Below, piece by piece: positions 42,118-51,647 of a stretch of DNA of 64,000 bases. How positions within the stretch are numbered: the stretch's first letter is position 1; the number at the start of each line of letters is the position of its first letter. Source of the stretch: Candidatus Nanopelagicales bacterium (lineage in GTDB: Bacteria > Actinomycetota > Actinomycetes > S36-B12 > CAIYMF01); the NCBI GenBank assembly GCA_017848795.1, contig JAFIHG010000019.1:34302-98301 (forward strand), in the 5' to 3' direction. Under the pieces are notes generated by a model. It saw only the letters and a list, made by a program, of their open reading frames with translations. It was not told the origin of the DNA and made no database searches. Made by a program: the position numbers and the translations under genes.

Positions 42118-43275
42118 GTGGCAAGGGCTCGGACGCAGCTCGGCACCGCAGGAGCGGTCTCGCTGACAGGTCAAGTGCGCGAAGGTGGGCGATGGGTTAC
42201 CGCACCCGAGGACATGAAGCCCGAGCGGTGGAGGGCTCGAACCAAGTACCGCGACGATGACGGGGTGCTCCGCGAGGTTGCCAAGTTCGCGCCGACCAAG
42301 GCCAGGGCGCAGGCTCAGCTCAAGGCTGCGATCGCCGAGCGGTCCACCCCGACGAGGGGATCGGGTGCGCTGAGAGCAGACATGTCCCTGACCGATGCGG
42401 GGGAGGTGTGGCTTGAGCAGGTCGAGCGTCCCGACAGCGGGCTAGCGGCGAGCACTCAGGCTCAGTACCGGGACGCCTACCGTCGTCTCGTCGTGGGCGG
42501 CTCGGTCGCAGGGCTCACGCTGCGAGAGGTGAACCGCGTTCCCGTCCTGCGCCGCTACCTGCAAGGGGTGGCCGACGCCCACGGGACAGGCTCGGCGAAG
42601 ACGGCACGCTCGGTCCTGTCGGGCATCCTCGGCATGGCCGTGGGTGATGGGGTGCTCGACGCGAACGCGATGCGCGAGGTACGTCCCGTCAAGGGGCACC
42701 GCAAGGACACGGACAGGAACACCGAGCGGGCTCTGACTCGGGAGGAACGGGACCACCTCGTCAAGGTTGCAGACGAGCACGAGCGGGCACAGCACCTCGA
42801 CGTGTCCGACCTCGTGGCCTACATGGCGGGGGTGGGGTGCCGGATCAGTGAGGCGCTCGGTCAGCGGTGGGACGACCTCGACCTGACCGATGGGGTGGTC
42901 CGCATCCGTGGCACGAAGACGACAGGCTCGGACCGCGTGCTCACCCTGGCACCGTGGCTCGTGGCTCGACTGGCCGAGCGCGCCGAGCGCATCGGTACGA
43001 GCGGGCTCGTCTTCCCGTCCCCTGGCATCGCTGACACGAGCACCCCACGGGACCGCAGGAACGTCGCCCGGGTGTTCCGTGAGGTGCTCGACGCTGCGGG
43101 CTTCCCCTGGGCCACTCCTCACACCCTGCGCCGTACCGTGGCGACCCTGATCGACCAGGCCGGGCTCTCCGTGGCCGAGGCTGCGGACTACCTAGGGCAC
43201 GCCGACGCGAGCATGACCGCTCGGGTGTACCTGGGACGCAAGAGCACGACCGCTCGTGCTGCTGGGGTGCTCTAG
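42118..43275 (+). CDS. int: Tyrosine recombinase/integrase
   Basis: A 385-residue phage-type integrase that would join attP to the tRNA-Lys attB. Catalytic residues are in place: R242 in GCRISEALGQRW, H335 and R338 in HTLRRT, H361 in LGHADASM, and the nucleophile Y371 in RVYLG. The N-terminal part (about 1-60) is an arm-type DNA-binding domain, followed by the SAM-like core-binding domain (about 85-170). GTG 42118 has GAAGGGG upstream. It reads toward the attachment site 87 bases away, the normal position for such genes. Confidence 0.94.
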   Translation: MARARTQLGTAGAVSLTGQVREGGRWVTAPEDMKPERWRARTKYRDDDGVLREVAKFAPTKARAQAQLKAAIAERSTPTRGSGALRADMSLTDAGEVWLEQVERPDSGLAASTQAQYRDAYRRLVVGGSVAGLTLREVNRVPVLRRYLQGVADAHGTGSAKTARSVLSGILGMAVGDGVLDANAMREVRPVKGHRKDTDRNTERALTREERDHLVKVADEHERAQHLDVSDLVAYMAGVGCRISEALGQRWDDLDLTDGVVRIRGTKTTGSDRVLTLAPWLVARLAERAERIGTSGLVFPSPGIADTSTPRDRRNVARVFREVLDAAGFPWATPHTLRRTVATLIDQAGLSVAEAADYLGHADASMTARVYLGRKSTTARAAGVL

Positions 43276-43288
43276 GTGGACTCAATCA

Positions 43289-43307
43289 GGGGAGTTTCCG
43301 GGGACCT
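43289..43307 (+). promoter_or_regulatory. 19-bp site, right copy
   Basis: Identical to 37920-37938 and in the same orientation; 54 bases from the right att repeat and 13 bases after the integrase stop. See the left copy for interpretation. Confidence 0.55.
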
Positions 43308-43361
43308 GGCGGGGGTCGGTGGACAGAGGGAACCTATCACCGCAGGTCAGAGGGGGTGAGT

Positions 43362-43435
<74 letters not shown>

Positions 43436-43489
43436 GCGTTTGTGCGCGTTGCACCGTATCAGGCTGGCCGTGGGCCCGGAAATCGAGGC

Positions 43490-43666
43490 TCAGGCGCAGT
43501 CCCGACGCTCGGTGGCCAGGATGTGCGCGGAGTCCGGCCCGGCCGGGTCGGCCAGGTCGATCAGGAGCGTCAGTGGGATGCCGCGTCCGAGCAGGTCCAT
43601 CACCGCGGCGCCCTTGGCCGCTACCTGGTCTTCGAGCGCGCGCCCGGGTGCGAATGTCGTGGTCAA
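43490..43666 (-). CDS. Small conserved-looking 58-residue protein
   Basis: TTG 43666 has AGGAGGG five bases upstream and gives a 58-residue acidic peptide (VAAKGAAVMDLLGRGIPLTL, LIDLADPAGPDSAHILATER). I recall similar short actinobacterial proteins ending in DLADPxGPDSxxILATER, of unknown function. The frame stays open further upstream but without protein-like sequence. It is divergent from the acyl-CoA synthetase gene. Confidence 0.6.
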   Translation of the reverse strand: MTTTFAPGRALEDQVAAKGAAVMDLLGRGIPLTLLIDLADPAGPDSAHILATERRDCA

Positions 43667-43857
43667 CGCTGCCCTCCTCACGTTCCAAGATCGGCCGCCG
43701 TCGGCGAGATCATGGTGCTCCGAATGAGTGGGAGCGGGCGGCATTGGGCAGTCCGACGGCGTGTCGCAGAACGCACAGCTCTGAGCGCGGACCGTAGTCA
43801 GGGCGGTATGCGGCATTCTGGACCCTGAATGGTCGGTCAGCATCGAAGGGGAGCGGC

Positions 43858-45912
43858 GTGCCACAGACCGTACGGAGCCTCGAGGCGCTGTTCGATCCCC
43901 GATCCGTGGCGGTCGTCGGCGCCAGTAACGATCCGGCCAAGTGGGGGTACGGCGTCGCTGTGCAGCTGCTCGCCCACGATGCTCCCCGCCGCGTGCACCT
44001 GGTCAACCGGCGTGGGGTTCCGGTCCTCGGCCGTCCCACGCTGCGTCGCCTGACCGAGGCAGCGGACACCGTCGAGCTGGTCGTGATCGCCGTCCCCGCT
44101 GCCGGGTTCCTCGACGCGGTACGTGACGCGCTCGCCGTCGGTGCCCGCGCGATCGTCGCCATCACCGCTGGGATGGGGGAGAGCGATGCGGGCGGCCGTC
44201 AGCTCGAGCAGGAGGCCCTGGCGCTGGTCCGGGAACAGGGGACGGTGCTGATTGGTCCGAACTGCCTCGGTGTCGTCGACACGACGACGGGGTTGTCCGT
44301 GGCGAGCGACCCCGTCACCCCCGGATCGGTCGCGCTGCTGTCGCAGAGTGGGAACCTGGTGCTCGACCTGGACGCCCAGCTTGCCGCTGCCGGCCTGGGC
44401 GTGTCCCGTCTGGTCTCGGTCGGCAACCAGCTCGACGTCACCCTCGCCGAACTGGTACGCGACTGCGCCGACCACGCAGGGACTGCAGCGATCGCGGTGT
44501 ACGCCGAGGATCTGCGCGACGGTCGTGAGCTGGTCGCCGCCGGGCGGTACGCCCGTGACGCGGGCAAACCGCTGGTGGTGCTCGCACCCGGACGCAGCGA
44601 GGCCGGTAGTCGCGGCGCAGCCTCGCACACCGGGGCCCTCACCAGCCCGGCACGCGTGGTCGATGCGGTGTGCCGGGCGGCCGGCGCGTACCGCGTGGAG
44701 AGCCCGGCCGAGATGACGGTCGTGCTGAAGGCCCTGATGCAGGCGCACCGCGCCGCTGGGCCGCGCGTGGCGATCCTCACCGACGGCGGCGGGCATGGCG
44801 CCATCGCAGCGGACGTCGTCAGCGCCCATGGGCTCGCCGTGCCCGCGCTCTCCACCGGGCTGGGCGCCCGGCTGCGCGCCGCGCTCTGGGAACCCTCACC
44901 GGTCGCCAATCCGGTCGACCTGGCCGGCATCGGCGAGCAGGACCCGGCCAGTTATGCGCGTGCCGTCGACGCATTGCTGGCCAGCGACGAGGTCGACGCG
45001 GTGCTGATGACCGGCTATTTCGGTGGCTACGCCGAGGACCCCGCGAGTGGTCTCGGCGGACAGGAGTGCGACGCAGCCCGCGAGATCGGGCATGCCGTGT
45101 CCGTGCGCGGCAAACCCGTCGTCGTGCACTCGATCTACCCGCACAGCGAGTCCGTCGCGATCCTCGCCGCGTCCGGCCTGCCGGCGTACCGTCACGTCGA
45201 GGACGCGGCAACCGCGCTGCGCGCGCTCGTGCTGCGCGCGCCGGTGGACGACGACCTCGCTCTGCCGCCGCCGCAACCGCCGCTGCCCGACACCGGCTAC
45301 CAGACCGTCCGGGGCGCACTGGCGGCCGCCGGCGTGAGTTTCCCCCCAGCGCGGTTCGTCCGGGACCGCGATGATGCGGCCGCTGCGGCAGGCGAACTCG
45401 GATTCCCATTGGTGCTCAAGGCGATGGGGCTGCTGCACAAGTCGGACAGTGGTGGGGTCGTTCTCGACCTGCACGACACGGAGACGCTGCTGCGTGCGTA
45501 CGACGACGTCGTTGCGCGGCTGCGCCCGCCCGCAGTCTCGATCGAGGGACAGGTCATGCAGAGCGGCGTCGAGGTCATCGTCGGCGTACGCACGGACCCG
45601 CACTGCGGTCCGGTGGCGCTCGTCGGCCTCGGCGGGGTGTACACCGAGGTCTTCGATGACGTCGCATGCGCCCTGGCGCCCGTCACGCCGACGACCGCGA
45701 AGCAGTTGCTGCTCTCCCTGCGCTCAGCACCCCTGCTCACCGGTACGCGCGGCAGCGAGGGCGCCGACGTGGACGCCCTCGCCGCGACCATCGCTGCAGT
45801 GAGCCGGTTCGCCGCCGCGCACCCCGAACTCGGCGACGTGGAGGTGAACCCGGTGCTCGCCTCGTCCACCGGTGCTGTCGCGTTGGACGCGCGTGCGATC
45901 GCCGCTCCGTGA
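43858..45912 (+). CDS. ADP-forming acyl-CoA synthetase (acetate-CoA ligase family)
   Basis: A 684-residue fused alpha/beta enzyme. The N-terminal CoA-binding domain has SVAVVGASNDPAKWGYGV; the succinyl-CoA-ligase-like domain shows GPNCLGVVD, SQSGNLVLD and GRSEAGSRGAASHTGAL with the phospho-His region; the C-terminal ATP-grasp domain has GFPLVLKAMGLLHKSDSGGV (residues about 515-535). No GNAT domain is attached, so it is not a Pat-type protein acetylase. Likely forms acetyl-CoA or another acyl-CoA with ATP/ADP exchange. The gene next to it encodes enoyl-CoA hydratase, fitting acyl-CoA metabolism. Confidence 0.88.
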   Translation: MPQTVRSLEALFDPRSVAVVGASNDPAKWGYGVAVQLLAHDAPRRVHLVNRRGVPVLGRPTLRRLTEAADTVELVVIAVPAAGFLDAVRDALAVGARAIVAITAGMGESDAGGRQLEQEALALVREQGTVLIGPNCLGVVDTTTGLSVASDPVTPGSVALLSQSGNLVLDLDAQLAAAGLGVSRLVSVGNQLDVTLAELVRDCADHAGTAAIAVYAEDLRDGRELVAAGRYARDAGKPLVVLAPGRSEAGSRGAASHTGALTSPARVVDAVCRAAGAYRVESPAEMTVVLKALMQAHRAAGPRVAILTDGGGHGAIAADVVSAHGLAVPALSTGLGARLRAALWEPSPVANPVDLAGIGEQDPASYARAVDALLASDEVDAVLMTGYFGGYAEDPASGLGGQECDAAREIGHAVSVRGKPVVVHSIYPHSESVAILAASGLPAYRHVEDAATALRALVLRAPVDDDLALPPPQPPLPDTGYQTVRGALAAAGVSFPPARFVRDRDDAAAAAGELGFPLVLKAMGLLHKSDSGGVVLDLHDTETLLRAYDDVVARLRPPAVSIEGQVMQSGVEVIVGVRTDPHCGPVALVGLGGVYTEVFDDVACALAPVTPTTAKQLLLSLRSAPLLTGTRGSEGADVDALAATIAAVSRFAAAHPELGDVEVNPVLASSTGAVALDARAIAAP

Positions 45913-45969
45913 CGCAGGTGGCGGCCCGAACGAGGGGGGACGTCGTCCGGGCCGCCTGGCCTGCGTCAC
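45909..45969. terminator. Bidirectional terminator between convergent genes
   Basis: GTGACGCAGG and GGCGGCCCG (45909-45928) pair with CGGGCCGCC and CCTGCGTCAC (45948-45969) around a 19-base loop, with a small bulge. The stem starts inside the acyl-CoA synthetase stop and serves the convergent hydratase gene as well. Confidence 0.7.
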
Positions 45970-46007
45970 CAGCATGTGACGGGACTTCGGAGCGCGCAAC
46001 TCGAACG

Positions 46008-46820
46008 TCAGGTCGCGAGCGGAGGCCGCGGCGGCAGGCCGGCGAACCGCGGCGCACGCTTCTCCGCCCGGGCCGCGAGCGCCTCCGCGACATCATCCCC
46101 GCGGAACGCCTCGCGCATCCGCCCATAGACGTCGTGCATCCCCTCGTCGAAGCTGCGCGAGGCGTCGGCGAGCACCTGCTGCTTGACGACCGCCCACGTG
46201 CTCGGCGCGCACGTCGCGACCAGGTCGTGCGCATAGCCGAGCGCCTCGTCGAGCACAGCGCCGGGTGCACTCACCGCGTGCGCCAGCCCGATCCGGTGCG
46301 CCTCCTCGGCACCGAGCGGCCGGGACGACATCAGCAGCTCCGTCGCCCGTGACATGCCGATGACGCGGGGCAGCAGCCAGGACAGGCCGTATTCGGCGAC
46401 GAGCCCCAACTTGGCGAAGGACGTCTGCATCGTCGCGCCCGGGTCCACGAACCGGATGTCGCACATCAGCAGGTAGGCGAAGCCCAGCCCGGCGACCGGA
46501 CCGTTCACCGCCGCGATCACGGGCTTGCGGACCCGCAACGCCGTCTCGGGCGCGATCCGCGCGTCGCCGAAGGTGGCGTCCAGATGCTCCACGCCCTTGC
46601 TCAGCTCCGCCAGGTCGGCACCCGCGCAGAAGGCCCTTCCCGCGCCGGTGACGACGATGACGCGTACGTCCGGGTCGTCGTCCAGGGCCAGCAGCGCATC
46701 GACGTACGCCGCCGCCATCGAGGGGGTGACCGCGTTGAGCCGGTCCGGCCGGTTCAAGGTCACCACCGCGACCCCGTCGGCGACCTCGGACAGGACCTCC
46801 GCCGCTGATGTCTCCGCCAC
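46008..46820 (-). CDS. Enoyl-CoA hydratase/isomerase family protein
   Basis: A 270-residue crotonase. The oxyanion-hole segments are GRAFCAGADLAEL and NGPVAGLGFAYLLMCD. The usual catalytic Glu after the second segment is not in its standard position (IRFVDPGATMQTSFAKLGLVAEYG contains one Glu in the second part), so hydratase versus isomerase activity is open. GTG 46820 has AGGAGGT five bases upstream. It is divergent from the thioesterase gene with a short promoter region. Confidence 0.87.
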   Translation of the reverse strand: MAETSAAEVLSEVADGVAVVTLNRPDRLNAVTPSMAAAYVDALLALDDDPDVRVIVVTGAGRAFCAGADLAELSKGVEHLDATFGDARIAPETALRVRKPVIAAVNGPVAGLGFAYLLMCDIRFVDPGATMQTSFAKLGLVAEYGLSWLLPRVIGMSRATELLMSSRPLGAEEAHRIGLAHAVSAPGAVLDEALGYAHDLVATCAPSTWAVVKQQVLADASRSFDEGMHDVYGRMREAFRGDDVAEALAARAEKRAPRFAGLPPRPPLAT

Positions 46821-46917
46821 CGGGCACCTCCTGGATCGTTGGACCGGAAGCTCGATGCTCCCAGTGCGCAGGTCCGTCGACGCGGTGGGGTCCGTGCCGC
46901 CTGACAGGATGACGCTC

Positions 46918-47796
46918 ATGTCCACGACGCTGCCCAAGCTGCTCGAGGTGCTGACCCTCGAGGAGCTCGACGTCGATGTGTACCGCGGGCAGACTCCGGA
47001 GACCTCGCTGCAGCGGGTGTTCGGCGGGCAGGTGCTCGGCCAGGCGCTGATGGCTTCCGGGCTCACCGTGCCCGGTGACCGTACGGTCCACTCCCTGCAC
47101 GGGTACTTCCTACGGCCCGGCGACCCGCACGCCCCGATCCTCTACCTCGCCGAACGGGTGCGTGACGGCGGCTCGTTCAGCGCCCGGCGCGTCGTCGCCC
47201 GCCAGCACGGCAAGGTCATCTTCGTGATGCTCTCGTCGTTCCAGGTGCACGAGGACGGCCTCGAGCACCAGCTGCCCACCCCACACGTGCCGGGTCCGGA
47301 CGGGCTGCCGACGCTGTTCGAGGTGACCCGCCGGCGCACCAACGGGGCGTGGCCGGTGGACCCCCAGGAATGGGCGGCGATCGATGTCCGCGTCGTCGAA
47401 CCGGAACGCCCCGAGGCGGGCCGCACCGGGCCGTTCGGCCTGCAGGTGTGGCTCAAGGCGGCCGGGGCGTTGCCCGACGACCCGCTGCTGCACGCCGCCG
47501 TCCTCGCGTACGCGAGCGATATGACGCTGCTGTCGGTATCGGCCGTGCCGCACGGCCTGGTCCTCGCCGACCCACGGCTCATGACGGCGTCGCTGGACCA
47601 CGCGATGTGGTTCCACCGGGCGTTCCGCGCCGACGAGTGGCTGCTCCACGACGAGAGCTCGCCGTCGGCGAGCAACTCCCGCGGCAGCGGTCAAGGTCGC
47701 GTGTTCGACCGGCAAGGCCGACTGGTCGCCACGACGGTGCAAGAGGGGTTGCTACGGCAGGTGAACTCGCCGTCCGGCGCGGCGCCACGGTCTTGA
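46918..47796 (+). CDS. tesB: Acyl-CoA thioesterase II
   Basis: A 292-residue double-hotdog thioesterase. Family motifs: RVFGGQVLGQALMAS near residue 32, HSLHGYFLRPGDP, RDGGSFSARRVVARQ, and SLDHAMWFHRAFRADEWLLH with the catalytic Asp, ending SGQGRVFDRQGRLVATTVQEG. Hydrolyses medium and long acyl-CoAs. ATG 46918 is preferred over ATG 46909 for spacing to CAGG. The stop overlaps the TTG of the next gene. Confidence 0.93.
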   Translation: MSTTLPKLLEVLTLEELDVDVYRGQTPETSLQRVFGGQVLGQALMASGLTVPGDRTVHSLHGYFLRPGDPHAPILYLAERVRDGGSFSARRVVARQHGKVIFVMLSSFQVHEDGLEHQLPTPHVPGPDGLPTLFEVTRRRTNGAWPVDPQEWAAIDVRVVEPERPEAGRTGPFGLQVWLKAAGALPDDPLLHAAVLAYASDMTLLSVSAVPHGLVLADPRLMTASLDHAMWFHRAFRADEWLLHDESSPSASNSRGSGQGRVFDRQGRLVATTVQEGLLRQVNSPSGAAPRS

Positions 47797-49436
47797 GCGG
47801 GCTGTCGCCGGCAGGCGTCACGACCGTGCTGCGCGCGCCGCTGTCGGCGCCCGGGACCGCACTGGCCGGGATCGGTGCACTCGCCGCGCTCGGCCCGTCG
47901 TTGCTGCCGCGCGACGCCGTGATGCAGATCGCCGGGACCTCGCTCTCGGCGGCGAGCTATTACCTGTTCGGAACGCTTGTCGTCGCGGCGGTGGCCCGCC
48001 TCGGAGTCGTCGCCGGGCCGTGGGCCCGCCGGTTGTGCTGGGCCGCCGCGGCGGGGTGCTGGGCCGCGGTGCTCGCGCTGCTGCCGTCCCGGATGCAGTG
48101 GCAGGACGAGCAGGCCCACGCCCTGGACCTGCCGCCGCACCATCTCTCCCCGCTGCTCATCGCCGCTGGGACCGTGCTGGGAACCCTCGCCCTGATCGCG
48201 CTCGGCAGGCTGCTGCGGGTCCTGGCCCGGGCGCTCGAAGGTCCGATGGCGTGGTTCGTGCCCGCCGGCTGGCCGTGCGTGACGCTCGCCGTGCTGGGGT
48301 CGGCCCTCGCCGCGGTAGCGCTGCTCGGGCTGGTCTACCAGGGGATGGTCACCGCCTACGCCGCGCTCGACGCGAGCGACGCCGGACAGCGCCCGCCGCA
48401 TTCGCTGCTGCGTTCCGGGGGGCCCGGGTCGTCCCAGCCCTGGGAGTCGCTCGGTCACGAGGGGCGCGAATTCGTGTCCGGCGGGCTCACGGTCGACCAG
48501 CTGCGGCTGTTCCGCCCGTGGCCGGTCGAGCCGATCCGGGTGTACGTCGGCCTGGCCACCAGCAGCGACTCGGACACGCGCGCCGCCGAGGCCGTGGCCG
48601 AGCTCGACCGTACGGGGGCGTGGCAGCGTTCGGTGCTGCTCATCGCCCCGCCCACCGGCCTCGGATGGATCGACCCTGACGCGGTGACCTCGTTCGAGGC
48701 GGTGACCGGGGGCGACATCGCGACCGTTTCGATGCAGTACTCCTACCTGCCCTCCTGGCTGTCCTTCCTCGTCGACCGCAAGGCGTCCGAGGACTCGGCC
48801 ACCTCGCTCTACCAGGCGGTCGTCGAGGCATGGCGGGCACGGCCGGCCGCGGCGCGACCGCGCCTGGTCGTCTTCGGGGAGAGCCTCGGCTCGTACGGCG
48901 TCCAGGCAGCGTTCCCTCCGGACGCCGGTCCCCGCGCGGTCACGCAGGACGCCGACGCAGTGCTGTGGGTCGGCCCGCCCGCGGGCAGCCGGCTCTGGAA
49001 CAGGTGGCGCGTCGACCTGCGCACCGGAGGTACGCCGTACCAACCGGTCATCGCGGGCGGACGCACCGCGCGGGTCGCGATCGGGCCGGAACAACTCCTG
49101 CCGCAGCAGCCCGGATGGGACCACCGGCGCGCGCTGATCCTGGCCCACCCGGTCGACCCGGTCGTGTGGTGGAACCTGCCGCTCGCCTACAGCTACCCGG
49201 ACTGGCTCGCGCAGCGCGGGCCCGGCGTGGATCCACGGGTGCGGTGGTGGCCGGTCGTGACGTTCTGGACCGTCGGCCTGGATCTGGCCGTCGGCGGCGG
49301 CGCGACACCGGGCGTCGGGCACAACTACCAGGACGAGACGGCGGCGGCGGTCGTCGCGGTCCTCCGGCCTGCAGACTGGGATGCGGGGAAGACCGAGCTG
49401 TTGCAGCAGGTCGTCGACGCGACGCGACCGGAGTGA
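47793..49436 (+). CDS. Membrane-bound alpha/beta-hydrolase (Abhydrolase_9 type)
   Basis: A 547-residue protein with four to five transmembrane helices in the first 190 residues (GPSLLPRDAVMQ near the start is typical of the Abhydrolase_9 N-terminal family) and a C-terminal hydrolase domain. The nucleophile elbow is FGESLGSYG near residue 365; VGPPAGSRLWN and GVGHNYQ follow, the latter with the probable catalytic His. TTG 47793 overlaps the tesB stop, suggesting coupling. Substrate unknown; lipid or ester hydrolysis near the membrane is plausible. Confidence 0.85.
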   Translation: MSGLSPAGVTTVLRAPLSAPGTALAGIGALAALGPSLLPRDAVMQIAGTSLSAASYYLFGTLVVAAVARLGVVAGPWARRLCWAAAAGCWAAVLALLPSRMQWQDEQAHALDLPPHHLSPLLIAAGTVLGTLALIALGRLLRVLARALEGPMAWFVPAGWPCVTLAVLGSALAAVALLGLVYQGMVTAYAALDASDAGQRPPHSLLRSGGPGSSQPWESLGHEGREFVSGGLTVDQLRLFRPWPVEPIRVYVGLATSSDSDTRAAEAVAELDRTGAWQRSVLLIAPPTGLGWIDPDAVTSFEAVTGGDIATVSMQYSYLPSWLSFLVDRKASEDSATSLYQAVVEAWRARPAAARPRLVVFGESLGSYGVQAAFPPDAGPRAVTQDADAVLWVGPPAGSRLWNRWRVDLRTGGTPYQPVIAGGRTARVAIGPEQLLPQQPGWDHRRALILAHPVDPVVWWNLPLAYSYPDWLAQRGPGVDPRVRWWPVVTFWTVGLDLAVGGGATPGVGHNYQDETAAAVVAVLRPADWDAGKTELLQQVVDATRPE

Positions 49437-49450
49437 GGCGAGGTGGACGG

Positions 49451-49894
49451 GTGGCTCGGGGATCGGTCGTGAGCGGGGCACGTGCTCCTGCCGGGATCCG
49501 GCTGACCGTCGCTGTGCTGGTGGTGAGTGTGGTCGTCGGTATCTACGGGGCGGCCGTCGAGCTGACCAACGGCATCGTGGGCACGCTCGCACACGCGAAG
49601 GGGGTCTCGCTGCCCGGGGCGATCGCGTCGGCAACCGGCTCGGTGCTGCTGGCGGTCGCCACCGCGCTGCTCGCCCGAGGGCTCGCCCGCGGCAGCAGGA
49701 TCGCGCAAGTGCTCGCGCTGCTGGTGATCGGGCTGCGTGGCGTCATCGCGGTCTGGCGGATGTTCTTCACGCCGAACGCCGTGGCCGGCTCGGCGGTGGA
49801 ACTGCTGGTGCTCGGCATCTTCGCGGGGCTGCTCACGGTCGGTGCCGGGCGCGCGTACTTCTCTCCGCCGCCGCTGCGTTCCGACGACGGCTGA
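49451..49894 (+). CDS. Small four-helix membrane protein
   Basis: A 147-residue hydrophobic protein with four predicted helices (about 15-37, 55-75, 84-104, 110-130). No motif is recognised. It follows the membrane hydrolase by 14 bases and likely shares its transcript. GTG 49451 has AGGTGG four bases upstream; GTG 49469 is an alternative. Confidence 0.65.
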   Translation: MARGSVVSGARAPAGIRLTVAVLVVSVVVGIYGAAVELTNGIVGTLAHAKGVSLPGAIASATGSVLLAVATALLARGLARGSRIAQVLALLVIGLRGVIAVWRMFFTPNAVAGSAVELLVLGIFAGLLTVGAGRAYFSPPPLRSDDG

Positions 49895-49938
49895 AGAGGC
49901 GCAGTCAGCGGTACGTCTGACGCAGCGGCAGCGGCGGG

Positions 49939-50328
49939 TCAGCCGGTGAGGGCGAGTACCGACCCGGTCGCCGCCGGTCCGCGCCGGACCGCGGGCGCGG
50001 TCTGCACCAGGGTGCGGTCGACGAACGGCACCATCCGCTGGTAGGTCCGGGCGAGCAGGTCGAGCACGGACAAGCCGAGCGCGCGACACACCGCCGCGAG
50101 GATCTCCGAGGAGGGCTCCTTGCGCCCGCGCTCGACCTCCGACAGGTACGCCATCGAGACCCCAGCCAGGTCCGCCACCTCGCGCAGCGTGCGGCCCTGC
50201 TGCAACCGTTCGCCGCGCAGCACCTCGCCGACCAGGTCCCGCAGCAACGGTTCCGGTGCAGCGACGCGCGCAGGGGCGGGGTCTGCCGGCAGGAAGCCGA
50301 GCGTGCGCATCGGACGGATCTCACTCAC
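49939..50328 (-). CDS. XRE-family transcriptional regulator, ClgR-like
   Basis: A 129-residue protein whose centre is an HTH_3 domain: LRGERLQQGRTLREVADLAG, then VSMAYLSEVERGRKEPSSEI and LAAVCRALGLSVLDLL. The YLSEVERGRKE-SSE signature matches ClgR, the activator of clp protease genes in actinobacteria. Whether it controls the distant clpS is not shown here. The tail after residue 90 is not conserved. Convergent with the four-helix protein. Confidence 0.82.
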   Translation of the reverse strand: MSEIRPMRTLGFLPADPAPARVAAPEPLLRDLVGEVLRGERLQQGRTLREVADLAGVSMAYLSEVERGRKEPSSEILAAVCRALGLSVLDLLARTYQRMVPFVDRTLVQTAPAVRRGPAATGSVLALTG

Positions 50329-50407
50329 CCGGCAACCCTAGCGACGCTCCTGGGCCGCTCGCCGCGGCGTTCTCTCTGGGCAGATCCGGCGTGGCTAGGC
50401 TCGGCAC

Positions 50408-51646
50408 GTGCCTGGGGACGGGACCGCCGCGCTCGCGCTCGTCGAGGCGTATCTGGCGGGTGAGGAACCCGCGCTCGTGCGATTCCGGCGCCGGCTGCAC
50501 AGCAACCCGGAGCTCTCCGGCGAGGAGGTCGCGACCACCGAGGCGATCGAGCGCGAGCTGCGGACCGCCGGGCTGGAACCGGTCCGGCTGCGTAGCGGCA
50601 CCGGGCTGGTGTGCGACATCGGCGCATCGAGTGGGCCGACGGTGGCGCTGCGCGCTGACATCGACGCGCTCGCGATGCCGGACGGCACGGACACCCCGTA
50701 CCGCTCGCGCGTGGACGGCGTCGCCCACGCGTGCGGGCACGACGTGCACACGACTGTCGTGCTCGGCGCGGGTCTCGCGCTGCAGCGCAGCGGCGCGCTG
50801 CGCTCGGGCGGACGGGTACGGCTGGTGTTCGAGCCGGCCGAGGAGTCGGTGCCCGGCGGCGCCGTCCAGGTCGTGCACGAGGGCTGGTTCGACGACATCG
50901 ACGCGGTCTTCGGCCTGCACTGCGATCCGAAGATCGACGTCGGTCTGGTCGCGGTGCGCGTCGGCGCGATGACCTCGGCCACGGACCTGGTCGAGGTCCG
51001 CGTCACGGGGCCGGGCGGCCACACCGCGCGCCCCGAGCGCACCGTCGATCTCGTCGCCGCACTGGGACGGCTCGCCACGACGATGCCCGGCCACGTCGCC
51101 GCGCACGCCGGCGGCGAGGTGAAGCTCGTGTTCGGCGCCGTGCACGCGGGCGACGCGGCGAACGTCGTACCGGCCGCCGGGGTGCTGCGCGGCACGTTGC
51201 GCACGCCCGACCCGGGCGTCCAGGGCCGGGCCCGGTCGCTCGTCGAAGCTGCGGTCGCAGCGGCACTCGAGGGCACCGGTGCGCAGTGGGAGCTGCGGCA
51301 CCGGGCCGGCGTACCTCCGGTGGTCAACGATCCGGCTGCTGTCGAACTGCTCTCCGACTGCGCGCGGCGCGCGCTCGGCGCGGCCGCCGTCGTCGCCGCC
51401 GAGCACTCCTGGGGCGGTGACTCGTTCGCGTGGTACACCGAGCGGGTGCCCGGGGCGTACGCCCGGCTCGGCACGCACGGACCGGGGCGCGGCGCCGAGC
51501 GGCTCGACCTGCACGCGAGCACCTTCGACGTCGACGAACGGGCGATCGGCCACGGAGTACGCGTGCTGGCCACGACCGCGATGGAGTTCCTCGCACGAGC
51601 CGGGTTCCCAGCCGCGAGCGACGCCGCCGACGCGCGACACGGATGA
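50408..51646 (+). CDS. M20-family amidohydrolase
   Basis: A 412-residue zinc peptidase-fold enzyme with the expected metal ligands: ALRADIDALAMPD, HACGHDVHTTVVLG, FEPAEESVPGGA and GLHCDP, plus the dimerisation-domain segment GPGGHTARPERTVD and a late WGGDSFAW. Such enzymes deacylate N-acyl amino acids or hippurate-like amides. GTG start without a clear ribosome site. It is convergent with the glutamate-cysteine ligase gene, with one base between stops. Confidence 0.88.
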   Translation: MPGDGTAALALVEAYLAGEEPALVRFRRRLHSNPELSGEEVATTEAIERELRTAGLEPVRLRSGTGLVCDIGASSGPTVALRADIDALAMPDGTDTPYRSRVDGVAHACGHDVHTTVVLGAGLALQRSGALRSGGRVRLVFEPAEESVPGGAVQVVHEGWFDDIDAVFGLHCDPKIDVGLVAVRVGAMTSATDLVEVRVTGPGGHTARPERTVDLVAALGRLATTMPGHVAAHAGGEVKLVFGAVHAGDAANVVPAAGVLRGTLRTPDPGVQGRARSLVEAAVAAALEGTGAQWELRHRAGVPPVVNDPAAVELLSDCARRALGAAAVVAAEHSWGGDSFAWYTERVPGAYARLGTHGPGRGAERLDLHASTFDVDERAIGHGVRVLATTAMEFLARAGFPAASDAADARHG

Positions 51647-51647
51647 C

